Source: Homarus americanus (lineage: Eukaryota > Arthropoda > Malacostraca > Decapoda > Nephropidae). Taken from it: DNA of 64,000 nucleotides. A model generated the notes under the pieces. The model did no database searches, was not told where the DNA came from, and worked only from the letters and a program-made list of their open reading frames with translations. Location of the stretch: positions 8,321,004-8,385,003 of the forward strand of contig NW_024736071.1 in NCBI RefSeq assembly GCF_018991925.1, given 5' to 3'. Position 1 is the first letter of the stretch. Every line of letters begins with the position of its first letter. Shown in pieces: positions 1 through 11,240 of this stretch. A program made the translations under genes and the position numbers.

Positions 1-193
1 ATTCTTTCACGGCTCAGGCCGGGGTCAGTGGTCGATGATCCATCCTCCACGATCTAAAAAAAGTAAGAAATTAAACTTTACTTTCACGGCTTAGGCCGGG
101 GGTCAGTGATCGATCGATCCATCCACCACGACAAAAAAAAATAAATAAAAAAAAAGGAAGAACTGAAACTATTCTTTCGCGGCTCAGGCCGGG
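1..193 (+). repeat. Three copies of a ~50-bp GC-rich repeat
   Basis: Copies begin at about 4, 81 and 174 and share CTTTCACGGCTCAGGCCGGG, then a CAGTG-TCGAT-GATCCATCC stretch in the first two. A-rich spacers separate them, and the third copy is cut short. The left edge runs off the window, so the array may be longer. I do not recognise the family. Confidence 0.7.
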
Positions 194-1210
194 AGTTAAG
201 CTACTTATAATTTTAAGGGGCCGCTACTACCAAGCTTGTATTTGTCCAGTGGTAACTTAGGCCAATTTAGTTAGTAGTAAATAAGTGGTAATTTTCCAGC
301 CTACGGTACCTATCTCTCCAGTTTACACTTGTCTAGTAGCACGTAAGTCATGTCTGTTATCCTCGCAGTGATCGACTAACAGTCTTGCATCTACCAACCA
401 GGATCTGTCCTAGTCATCGAAGCTAATGACGGGACATGACTAAAACACCTGGTACACATGTAGTAGTTTTCCTACCATGAGAATTTGGGTGACATTGATC
501 TAGTAATTTCACTCGATGATAACAATTGAGATGCGTCTTGCGCTGGAGTCGACGTGGAGATGACGTTTGTTTAGAAAATATCTCATGTCATCACCTTTAA
601 TCTTACCTTCAAGATGACTGTTTTTCTTATTCCTCCTTTTCCAGGAAGTTATCGCTTATTTTTTGTTGTATTATTTTTTAATGTTACGTCTTAATCCAAG
701 TTTCGATATATTTTTTCTTTTGCATTTTCTGAAGGTCATACTCCCTTTCTCTTCGTGTTTTCTTTATTCAAGATGATTACTTTTGTTGATAAGTTTTTCT
801 GAAGGTTGCAATTTAATTTTTTGGGGGCTTAATATCACATAAATAATCTCAAGTTAATGGTTTTTATTTAACTTTTCTAAAGATCACACTTCCTCATGTA
901 GTTAAGTATAGTAATTAAAAAAAATTGCTTTTGTTGTGATTATTTTCTTCTCGAGGTCATCGTTTATTCTCTTCCCATTTTGTTTCGTTTCTTGTGTCAT
1001 GATAATAATCCTAAATTCAAGTTGTTTTATCTTGGGTTTTTGTAAATGTCAATCTTCCTCAGTCGTCTTGCATAACTTCCACAAAACCAAGTTGTTCATA
1101 GTAAAAATGAGGACATCTACAACACCGACTCTAATGCTTGAGGTTTGGTCAAATTTAAGTTTGATTATTTCTCTCATTAACAACGAGACACTTTTTTGCT
1201 GACTTTTGTT
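194..1210. other. AT-rich unique sequence, no gene seen
   Basis: No supported gene, RNA or repeat. The 88-residue open frame at 936-1202 has no recognisable domain and its composition follows the local T-rich DNA. Confidence 0.6.
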
Positions 1211-2905
1211 GTGATGATAGCCAGTGTCAGCCAGACTATGTTGCTGAGCCAGAATACATGGTCGTAATGTATGATTAAGTTGCTATAGCGTAAGCCAAGC
1301 TATGTGGTTATTGTGTCATAGACTATTTGGTTACAGTGTCAGCCAGACTATGTGGTTATTGTGTCATAGACTATTTGGTTACAGTGTCAGCCAGACTATG
1401 TGGTTACTTGTATTGTGTCCTTAGACTATTTGGTTACAGTGTCAGCCAAGCTATGTGGTTATTGTGTCCTTAGACTATTTGGTTACAGTGTCAGCCAAGC
1501 TATGTGGTTATTGTGTCCTTAGACTATTTGGTTACAGTGTCAGCCAGACTATGTGGTTATTGTGTCCTTAGACTATTTGGTTACAGTGTCAGCCAGATTA
1601 TGTGGTTATTGTGTCCTTAGACTATTTGGTTACAGTGTCAGCCAAGCTATGTGGTTATTGTGTCCTTAGACTATTTGGTTACAGTGTCAGCCAGACTATG
1701 TGGTTATTGTGTCCTTAGACTATTTGGTTACAGTGTCAGCCAGACTATGTGGTTATTGTGTCCTTAGACTATTTGGTTACAGTGTCAGCCAGATTATGTG
1801 GTTATTGTGTCCTTAGACTATTTGGTTACAGTGTCAGCCAGGACTATGTGGTTATTGTGTCCTTAGACTATTTGGTTACAGTGTCGTTTTCAGACTATGT
1901 GGTTATTGTGTCCTTAGACTATTTGGTTACAGTGTCAGCCAGACTATGTGGTTATTGTGTCCTTAGACTATTTGGTTACAGTGTCAGCCAGACTATGTGG
2001 TTATTGTGTCATAGACTATTTGGTTACAGTGTCAGCCAGACTATGTGGTTATTGTGTCCTTAGACTATTTTGGTTGTAGGTCAGCAGACTATGGGTTATT
2101 GTGTCATAGACTATTTGGTTACAGTGTCAGCCAGACTATGTGGTTACCTGTATTGTGTCCTTAGACTATTTGGTTACAGTGTCAGCCAAGCTATGTGGTT
2201 ATTGTGTCCTTAGACTATTTGGTTATAGTGTCAGCCAGACTATGTGGTTATTGTGTCATAGACTATTTGGTTACAGTGTCAGCCAGACTATGTGGTTACT
2301 TGTATTGTGTCCTTAGGCTATTTGGTTACAGTGTCAGCCAAGACTATGTGTAGTTATTTGTGTCCTTAGACTTATTTGGTTATTTAGTGTCAGCCAGACT
2401 ATGTTATTGTGTCCTTAGACTATTTGGTTACAGTGTCAGCCAGTTGTGTGTCCTTAGGTGGTTACCTGTATTTGTGTCCTTAGACTATTTATTAGTGTCA
2501 GCCAGACATGGGGTTATGTATTGTGTCGCAGGCCTATTTTGGTTACAGTGTCAGCCAGACTATGGGTTATGCAGACAGAGCTATGACTAGTGGTTACCTG
2601 TATTGTGTCCTTAGACTATTTGGTTACAGTGTCAGCCAGACTATGTGGTTATTGTGTCCTTAGACTATTTGGTTACAGTGTCAGCCAGACTATGTGGTTA
2701 TTGTGTCATAGACTATTTGGTTACAGTGTCAGCCAGACTATGTGGTTATTGTGTCCTTAGACTATTTGGTTACAGTGTCAGCCAGACTATGTGGTTATTG
2801 TGTCATAGACTATTTGGTTACAGTGTCAGCCAGACTATGTGGTTATTGTGTCATAGACTATTTGGTTACAGTGTCAGCCAGACTATGTGGTTATTGTGTT
2901 TGTTA
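1211..2905 (+). repeat. 49-bp satellite array, itself a dimer of ~24-bp halves
   Basis: About 34 head-to-tail units with a 49-bp period (for example repeat starts at 1535 and 1584). Each unit has two related halves, AGACTATGTGGTTATTGTGT and AGACTATTTGGTTACAGTGT, followed by CCTT or CAGCC. Variants of 48 bp (CATAGAC in place of CCTTAGAC) and longer units with an inserted ACTTGT or ACCTGT are scattered through. The left edge and 2340-2600 are degraded. Open frames of 104 and 273 residues here are by-products of the repeat. Confidence 0.95.
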
Positions 2906-2974
2906 AGACCCCTTGGTGATAGTGGTAGTATCATCTGTGTGAGTGATGGATATTTGCTATTATATCCTCCTCCG

Positions 2975-3420
2975 CCTTCCTTCCTTCCTTCCTTCCTTCC
3001 TTCCTTCCTGCCTTCCTTCCTTCCTTCCTTCCTTCCTTCCTTCCTTCCTTCCTTTCTTCCTTCCTTCCTCTATCTCCCTGTTTGTTATATTCTCCTTATT
3101 GTCTTCTACAACCTTTCCTCACCTCTCCAGTCTCTCTCTCTCCCAGCTACCTTCCTCCTAACCTACTCCACTTTACTCCCCACCTTCTCTTCCTCCAACA
3201 CCCCCTACCTCACACCCCCTTATCTAACCCTAACCTATTATCCCCCTCATCTCTACCCCCTTTTAAACAACCCGTACCCTTTCTCTCCCTTACCTCTTCC
3301 CCCACCTCACTCCTTACTTCCCTCTCCCTATCTTCCTCCTCACTTACCCACCACCTCTCATTCCCTTCTCTACCTTCCCCCTCCCTATCTTCTTCCACGC
3401 CCTTACTTACTACTTCCCCC
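2975..3420 (+). repeat. (TTCC)n microsatellite followed by a polypyrimidine tract
   Basis: CTTCC repeats fill about 2975-3070. An almost pure C/T stretch follows to about 3420. The open frames in it are rich in Pro, Leu and Ser only because of the base composition. Confidence 0.9.
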
Positions 3421-3605
3421 AGCGAGAGGACTCACTATACCACGAGAGCCACGAGCGAGGGGATGACGGGGCACCTGTGTATCACCTTGGGGCACTACTG
3501 TTAACAATTAGGTGCTCGGTAGGAGGTCCCTCACCTACCAGGGGGGCTAGACAGGGCGTCGTGGTACCTATGTGGTATCAGGCCTGGACTACCACACTTA
3601 TTGAC
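3421..3605. other. Short mixed-composition spacer between two pyrimidine tracts
   Basis: Breaks the strand asymmetry of its neighbours. Nothing recognisable in it. Confidence 0.5.
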
Positions 3606-3621
3606 AGATGAAAGTTTGCCG

Positions 3622-4155
3622 CCACGCTCTTACGCTACCCCTCCCCTCGTCCCACCCCCCTGCTTCCCTCCTTCGCCCCCTCCTCCCCCTCCCCTCCTCC
3701 TGCCTCAATCCCTTTCTCTTCCCCTGCCCCCTTCCTTCCTCCCTCCTCTCTCCTTTGCCTCCTTCCTCTCCCCCCCCCGCCTCCTTCCTTCCCTCCCTCC
3801 CCTTCCCTTCTCCTATCTCTCCCCCCCCCTGACATGCCTACACCCCTTTTCTCTCCCCCTGCCTCTAGCCCTTCCTCTCCCTGCCTCTAACCTTTCCTCT
3901 CCCTACCTCCATCCCTTCCTCTCCCCCTGCTTCCACCCTCCCCTCCTCCTTCTCTTTCCCTGTCCCTCTCCTTCCTTCCCTTGCCTTTATCCCCTCTCCC
4001 CATCCCTGCTTCCTTCCTTCCCTCCCTCCACCTATTGTCCTATCACCTTCCCTTCCTCTCTATCAACTAACGTCCTGTTATATCCCCCCCCCCTACTACT
4101 GCAAGTCACCGTACCTCCTTCTTTACTCCCTCCTTACACTGCCTCTTCCCTAGGA
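3622..4155 (+). repeat. Second polypyrimidine tract
   Basis: About 530 bp of near-continuous C/T with runs such as CCTCCCTCC and CCCCCCCC. The 187-residue open frame across it reflects composition, not a gene. Confidence 0.85.
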
Positions 4156-4526
4156 GCCGCATGAAGGAACATTTACACTCCCGATTGGATGAGTAGTGTG
4201 TGTTTGTGTGTTTCCCAAATGAATGGACAAACTTGGTACAAGGATTCACGTGAACTAACTGCTTTTGATTTAAATATATCTTAATTCCTAAAGCTCTTCC
4301 GAGTCCTTCAATGATTTAAGGACTTTCATGCTGCTAAATAATGATACTGGTGGTTTCTTTGTCGTGTGTGCTAGTGCCCTCCAGGTTGAGACACACACTG
4401 GTCAGGACAACGTCAGTCTCACAAGATTCCAGAGACAGCCTCGTTTGCTTCATTGTCCTCCTGGTAAACCTACTGTTGAATACCTGGCGAATGTAACACA
4501 AGCATTATTGTCACATTAACTGGAAC
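4156..4526. other. Unique sequence, no gene seen
   Basis: A 63-residue open frame at 4328-4519 has no recognisable domain. No repeat visible. Confidence 0.5.
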
Positions 4527-4735
4527 ATTTTTGTTTACATGTTGCCTCTAGGAGATGTTGTTGTGTTACCTTGTTGTTTACACGTAGTCTGTAGGTGATG
4601 TCATTGTGTTACCTTATTGTTTACACGTAGCCTGTAAGTGATGCTGAAGTGTTACCTTATCTAATTGTTTACACGTAGCCTGTAAGTGATGCTGAAGTGT
4701 TACCTTATCTAATTGTTTACAAGTGACCTGTAGGA
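4527..4735 (+). repeat. 48-bp minisatellite, about 4.5 copies
   Basis: Unit begins TTGTTTACACGTAGCCTGTA and ends GTGTTACCTTATCTAA. The third and fourth copies are 48 bp apart (4621 and 4669) and nearly identical. The outer copies are diverged and lack TATCTAA. Confidence 0.9.
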
Positions 4736-5155
4736 CTAGGTTGTCGTGTAAGCATCGTCCAGCCAGCCTCCTCGACCTCCGCCACCTCGCAGTACGCGTC
4801 CTTCTAGATACTCTTTACTTAATATGTTTCCACCGTCCTAGAGTTAGCGGGAATTTTTTTTCATCGGAGTCATGACCTCACAAGACTGGTTCAGTGTTTG
4901 CTGCTCAGTAGGAGATAATTCAAAGGGAGGCATTGTAGGAAGCTGAAGGAGAAGAGACGTTGACGTGTGTGATTCCGTGGCCAAGATGCTCACCCTTAAT
5001 CTCCTGAATTGACCGGGGCTTCATTCTAAGATATTCGGTACTCGTGTTTTTTCTTCGGTTGATGATTGAAAAAAAAATTATATTCAGTCCTGGTAGAAGT
5101 CTTAGTGCAAGAATGCAATTTTCGCTTCTCTATTTGTGTAGTACTTTAAGACCAT

Positions 5156-5425
5156 TCAGCTGGTCTCCAGGTTCCGACCATCAGCTGGCCAGGGAAGGTC
5201 TCCAGGCCCCGACCATCAGTTGGCCAGGGATGGTCTCCTGGCCCCGACCATCAGCTGGCCAGGGAAGGTCTCCAGGCCTCGACCATCAGCTGGCCAGGAA
5301 AGGTCTTCTGGCCCCGACCAACAGCTGGCCAAGGAAAGTCTCCAGGCCTCGACCATCAGCTGGCCAGGGAAGGTCTTCTGGTCCCGACCATCAGCTGGCC
5401 AGAGAAGGTCTCTTGGCCTAGCTAG
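5156..5425 (+). repeat. 35-bp minisatellite, about 7.5 copies
   Basis: Unit GACCATCAGCTGGCCAGG followed by GAAGGTCTCCAGGCCCC or variants; starts at 5176, 5211 and 5246 confirm the 35-bp period. Each unit carries CAGCTG and TGGCCA palindromes. Because 35 is not a multiple of 3, all frames cycle through the same peptide, giving a spurious 125-residue open frame. Confidence 0.93.
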
Positions 5426-5708
5426 AATTGTGACCCGGTGACCATTGTTGCTTCCTTATAAAACAATATCATTACGGTAGAAAAACAAGAGGTGTTTTAT
5501 ATCACTCACGGCTGTACAATATTGTATTTTTTTCGTGCTTTCCTTTTTAAATTGTTTAATGTTTCTTTGTCACTTATTGTGTGCGTGATCATACTGAGTG
5601 TGGTAGTGTCGGATAGTTTGTCTATATACACAGTGTTATGCGAGGAGCCTACATGGAAGGTCTGGACACACGAATACATAAAAAATACCCACACCCAGAG
5701 GCACAATA

Positions 5709-5786
5709 ACACACACACACAAACAAACACACCACACACACAAACACACCACACACACACAAACACATCACACACACACAAACACA

Positions 5787-5833
<47 letters not shown>
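5709..5833 (+). repeat. (CA)n microsatellite with interspersed CAAACACACC
   Basis: Long alternating purine-pyrimidine tract, interrupted in its first half by AAACACACC units and pure CA in the second half. Confidence 0.95.
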
Positions 5834-5835
<2 letters not shown>

Positions 5836-6415
5836 AAACAGGAGTACACGTAAAAACATCTCCTAAAACACACAGACAATTTCACTGTATTGGCGTGTTG
5901 GTATACATGAACTAGTGGCACAATTTCACATGAAACTATTACCTGCTGCATTTGACATAAACCATCAGAGCAAGAGTCGTGAAAATACTAATAAACTATA
6001 GATTGAACACCAGGAGGCAATCAATTTAGAAATTAGTCATACGTCAAATTGTGTAATATTTTAGGCAGGATAGAGTATGTACCATGATATAAAAAATGTC
6101 ATATAAAATTAAATAATCAGTACAGTATATATAGCGTTTTATAGCAATGCATTAGGTAGAGTAACCCCGATATGCTCATCTGTAAAGGATATACAACCAT
6201 ATATACATAGTGCTTAAGGTTTATTATATCGTGACGTTATGTTATATGAGCTTACCTTAAAAGATTTTATTCCCTAGTTAACTGTTTTAAAGTCACAAAA
6301 TAATAATACCAAGAATATAGATGGGAATAATTTGACTTTTACTTCCGTTTGTTACATGACTGTGGTGAATATTTTTATGGTATGGATGGTGTGATATCAT
6401 GTTAACGTCTGGAGA
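5834..6415. other. AT-rich unique sequence, no gene seen
   Basis: No open frame, RNA or repeat that I can support. Confidence 0.5.
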
Positions 6416-6545
6416 TGTTTGCCATTGTGTATGATATATTATAATGTTGTTTATGTGTGTGTGGAGTATTATAATACTCGTTAATTATGTGTGATATGTT
6501 ATAATACTCGTTAATGATGTGTATGATATATTATAATGCTCATTA
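6416..6545 (+). repeat. Short degenerate AT-rich tandem repeat
   Basis: GATATATTATAATG, GAGTATTATAATACTCGTTAA, GATATGTTATAATACTCG and GATATATTATAATGCTC follow one another at about 30-45 bp spacing. Confidence 0.65.
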
Positions 6546-6845
6546 ACGCTGACTGATGAGTAGCGTCCTTGTAAAATGGTTGGTGACAGTAACAATGTGT
6601 TTGATCTTGATAACAATAATTTTTTTTTATAGATGATTGTCTCCCAGAGGTCAAGCTTCGGGTAATGATCTGAGTATCGTGATAATAAGGTTAATTAGGC
6701 TCCTCATAGGGGAGTCAGATCGTGCCATCATTGTTTTGGTGAATTGTGTCTCAGGTGACCAGACACATCACTGTTGATTAAATTAGACGTTGCTTCATTA
6801 TGTGTTCTGTGACGACTGTAATGAGGACAATGGCTGATTTGTTAT

Positions 6846-7165
6846 TGGTTATGGGGATAATGGTATAGATACTGTCTATAATGGTGTAGATACTGTTTAT
6901 AATGGTGTAGATACTGTATATAATGAGAATGAAGAGATAATGGTATAGATACTGTCTATAATGGTATAGATACTATCTATAATGGTGTAGATACTGACTA
7001 TAATGGTGTAGATACTGTTTATAGAGAATGAAGAGAATGGTATAGATACTTATAATGGTGGATACTGACTATAATGGTATAGATACTGTCTATAGGTGTA
7101 GATATTATCTATAATGGTTAGATTGACTATAATGGTGTAGATACTGTTTATAATGGAGATGAAGG
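6846..7165 (+). repeat. 21-bp minisatellite (TATAATGGTGTAGATACTG-type)
   Basis: Roughly fourteen units of TATAATGGTRTAGATACTG plus TC, TT or AC. Several units are shortened, and GAATGAAGAGA interruptions occur. Confidence 0.9.
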
Positions 7166-8355
7166 GATAGTAATACAGACATGGTGTGGTACATAATGGG
7201 AAATTGAGGTAAGAGTGTTAGGGGAAAATAGGAGGGTCGTGGTCGCTAAACCCCAGACATTGTGAAGATACCTTTGATTGATTATAATGATACAGGGAGA
7301 GGCTCTGTGTTAATTAGCAAGTTTCAGATGACCTGGGATTTATCTTTGTAATAGTCAATTTGTGGTAGTTTCGAGGACCCGAAACGATTTACGACGAAGC
7401 ATTTTGAAGTGGTTACCGCGTAAGGTAGTTTGACGCGGGCACGGGAATTAACAAGATTAGTGAAAGTAGCGACTGGTTAAAGCGGTTTGATCGCAAACAA
7501 AATACTAACAAGGTTATCGTTTTGACCGACTAATGTTATTTGAATAAAGCCATGAAAATGTATGTGACGAAGTGAACCGTGTTCCAACCTCTGATATCAG
7601 CTATGATCCATTACACAAATGTTACTTGGCTCTACATTATGTTATGATAAATTGGATTTCGCTCATAAACCTATTTTGAAGGTAATAATAATGTGTATTT
7701 ATTCAAGTTTATTGCTTGAATATTGATCAGTAACAGAGGAGAAAGGGCCACAATAATAATTTGACAATGATGGGTTTTTTATAATATCGGTCACTATTCT
7801 ACACCCAGCTGTGTTTGGGCCAGTAATTAATGAGAGATTGATAATGACTGCTGGACATCAAGAAAATTAAAAGCTAATCACAAACCATTTACTTGACCCC
7901 CAAGTTCAAGAGTGATAATATTGTTGCTTTTATATTTTAATAATGTGGTACGTGAAGCGTTTAAGAGTAGGGAAAAAGGGTCGATATACTAGTGAGTTTA
8001 GGGCAACATTAAATAAATGAAATCGCTTTATGATGGTGGAGGCGGCAACTCATGTGAGGTAATTGTTTATCATCCGTGGAGGGGGATGGGTAGAGTGGGA
8101 GAGATGGAAGATAAAAGAGAGGGTGGGGAGGGAGGGTTTGTCATCTGTATGCATATTGTACAATGTTAAGTGCTCTTGTTTTTCTTCCATGAACTTCTTA
8201 TAGCTATTTGTGTTAGAGACTTAGATCTTCTGCAACCTATGAACATCTGTATGAATTCAGAATTATACCATATCGCTTATATGGGGTACCAATTCAGATT
8301 ATAAAAATCAACACCAGGAATTTTGAGTCTGATGTTTTGTAGTGAGATCTGTATT
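7166..8355. other. AT-rich unique sequence, no gene seen
   Basis: About 1.2 kb with no convincing open frame, RNA gene or repeat. It ends in a short (AG)n at 8360-8378. Confidence 0.5.
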
Positions 8356-8429
8356 TTTAGAGAGAGAGAGAGAGAGAGTTTGTTGTGTGTTTTGGGTTAG
8401 ATATAGATAGAGGTGATGATAGATATGAG

Positions 8430-8900
8430 ATGAGAGGTGGAGATGTTTTGCACACGATAAACAGGATGGATATTTGATTGGGTGACACTATCTTTAATGA
8501 TAAATGATGGGTGTTTTTGTGTTTGTTTTGTTTTGTAAGATAAAGACATGACAGGTGACACTATACACACGATAAACAAGATAAGACATGACAGGTGACA
8601 TTACAGTTGTGGGTGTATACACACGATAAAACAAGATAGTAACACTATACAATAATTGATAAACAAAAGATACAGAGTTACGTTAATACAACAAGATACA
8701 GACATGAGAATATACTAATGATAAACAAGATAAGTAAATATGAGTGTACTAATGATAAAAAATGATACAGACATACAGGTGACACTATACACACGATGTC
8801 AAGATACAATAGGTGACAATACACGATAAAACAAAGATACAGACATGACAGGTGACACTATACAATAATGATAAACAAGATAAGGCGCAATACGTAACAT
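8430..8900 (+). repeat. ~41-bp degenerate minisatellite running into the gap
   Basis: Repeated GATAAACAAGATACAGACAT plus GACAGGTGACACTATACACAC with many deletions. It reaches the scaffold gap, so its true length is unknown. Confidence 0.85.
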
Positions 8901-9000
8901 NNNNNNNNNNNNNNNNNNNNNNNNNNNNNNNNNNNNNNNNNNNNNNNNNNNNNNNNNNNNNNNNNNNNNNNNNNNNNNNNNNNNNNNNNNNNNNNNNNNN
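8901..9000. other. Scaffold gap of exactly 100 N
   Basis: One hundred consecutive N. The repeat type on the left differs from that on the right, so the gap hides the junction of two minisatellites. A round number of 100 usually means the true size is unknown. Confidence 0.99.
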
Positions 9001-10225
9001 CAAAGACACACAACAAGTAACAAACATAACAAGTAACAGACACGCGACAAGTAACACAGACACACAAGTAACACACACATAACAAGTAAAACACACATTA
9101 CAAGAAACAGACACACAACAAGTAATAGACATAACAAGTTATTCAGAAACACCACGCGTAACAGACTCGCAACAAGTAACACAGGCTCACAACAAGCAAC
9201 ATACACACAAATAAATAACAGACACAGCAAGTAACACAGACACACAAGTAACACAGAGGCACAACAAGTAACACAGACACACAAGTAACACAGAGGCCCA
9301 ACAAGTAACAGACACACAAGAAGTAAAACAGACACACAACAAGTAACAGACACACAAGTAACACAGAGTCACAACAAGTAACACAGACACGCAACAAATA
9401 AAACAGACTCTGCAAAAAGTAACACAGGCTCACAACAAGCAAAATACACACAACAAATAACACAGACACACAGCAAGTAACACAGACACACAAGTAACAC
9501 AGAGGCACAACAAGTAACACAGACACACAAGTAACACAGAGGCCCAACAAGTAACACACACAAGAAGTAAAACAGACACACAACAAGTAACAGACACACA
9601 AGTAACACAGAGTCACAACAAGTAACACAGACACGCAACAAATAAAACAGACTGCAAATAAGTAACACAGGCTCACAATACAAACATACACACAACAAAT
9701 AACACAGACACACAAGTAACACAGAGGCACAACTAAAGTAACACAGACACACAAGTAACACAGAGGCCCAAATAAGTAACAGACACAAGAAGTAAAACAG
9801 ACACACAACAAGAACAGACACACAAGTAACACAGAGTCACAACAAGTAACACAGGTCACAACAGCAACATACACACAACAAATAACACAGACACACAGCA
9901 AGTAACACAAGACACAACAGTAACTACAGACACACAAAGTAACACAGAGGGACAGCAAGTAACACACACACTAAGTGAGACAGACACACAACAAGTAACA
10001 CAGAGGCACAACAAGTAACACAGACATGCACAAGCGAGACAGAGGCACAAAAAGTAACACAGACATGCAACAGTTACAGACACAACAGTAACACATACAC
10101 ACACTAAGTGAGACAGACACACAAGTAACACAGAGGCACAACAAGTAACAGACATGCAACAAGTAACACAGAGGCACAACAAGTAACACATACACACACC
10201 AAGAGACACACAACAAGTAACACAG
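9001..10225 (+). repeat. ~18-bp minisatellite (CACAACAAGTAACACAGA-type)
   Basis: CACAACAAGTAACACAGA and a shorter CACAAGTAACACAGAGG form alternate for about 1.2 kb. The period is close to a multiple of 3, so long Cys/Leu/Val-rich open frames (up to 274 residues) appear on the minus strand. They are not genes. Confidence 0.93.
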
Positions 10226-10535
10226 ATGATGACACAATGAGCAGTGATGCAAAGTCAGGTGAGTGTGTTATGCAGTGTTGCCAAGGTGTGTAGCGGCATC
10301 CGCAACACAATGTTTTAGTATTTTGATCATTATCGATGTTAACACTGCAATGTAAGGACCGAAAGAATATGATTATATCTGAACATTTATTTATCGGAGA
10401 TGGTTAGTCAGCTTGCAACAGCTGCAGTTTCACGCTAAATTGTTGAGAAAAAGTCCAAACGCGAGAGAAATGAAGGCTTAGAGCAAGTGGTGTTTCAAGA
10501 GAGGTAGGGGTGTTAAGGTGATGACAGGTGGTGAA
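10226..10535. other. Unique spacer, no gene seen
   Basis: Mixed-composition sequence between two minisatellites. No recognisable open frame. Confidence 0.5.
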
Positions 10536-11075
10536 TGTAGAGGAGTTGGTGGTAGGTGATGACATGTAGGAGTGGGATGAGTGAGGGTGGGCATGGCAGG
10601 GTGAGTGTAGATAAGAGAGAATGTGGGTGAGGGGTGAGTGATGGTGTGGGCGGTGTGGGCGAGTGGATGAGTGTGGAGTGAGTGATGATGGATGATGAGA
10701 GGTGGATGATTGTTGGGGTGGTAGGTGATGATAGATGGGTGAGTGGGTGAGAAATGTGGGAGAGGGGTGAGGTTGGTGTGCGGTGAGGGGGGTGAGTGTG
10801 GGGTGAGGGGTGGGATGATACATGACAGGTAGATGACTGTGGATGATATGGGTGAGTGATGATGGATGATTACAGGGAGGAGGGGATGAGTCGGGAAGGT
10901 TGATGATGGATGACAGGTGGTGGATGAGTGGGGTTGGGTGATGATGAGTGATGACAGATGGGTGAGTGTGTGAGCGAGGTGGGTGATGATGGATGGCAGA
11001 TGGGTGAGTGAATGGGTGAGTATGGGTGAATGTGGATGAGAGATAAAATGGATAGAGGGGTGAGTGGACGGTCGT
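10536..11075 (+). repeat. G-rich degenerate minisatellite (GGTGAGTGATGATGGATGA-type)
   Basis: Irregular repeats of GGGTGAGTG, GATGATGGATGA and related words. C-poor on this strand. Pro/His/Ser-rich minus-strand open frames are repeat artefacts. Confidence 0.8.
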
Positions 11076-11240
11076 CGTCAGTGGTAATAATCACAGAAAA
11101 ATGGTACTTTATTAATGAAATTCACATTAGACACAGATTGTGGTATTTCGCAAGTAATGATTTGGCACACAGTTACGGGAACGTCCAAAGATGGAAATGT
11201 CGTGTTGTAACAGGTAAGATAATTGCCAGGTGGTGACGAA
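11076..11240. other. Unique island between two G-rich arrays
   Basis: About 165 bp of ordinary composition. No domain recognised. Confidence 0.5.

Noticed and set aside
1211..2905. CRISPR-like array
   Set aside because: Units are directly contiguous with no unique spacers, and the DNA is eukaryotic; it is a satellite.
9143..9967. 274-residue Cys/Leu/Val-rich minus-strand frame resembling a membrane protein
   Set aside because: It translates the ~18-bp CACAACAAGTAACACAGA repeat, so its hydrophobicity is a composition effect.
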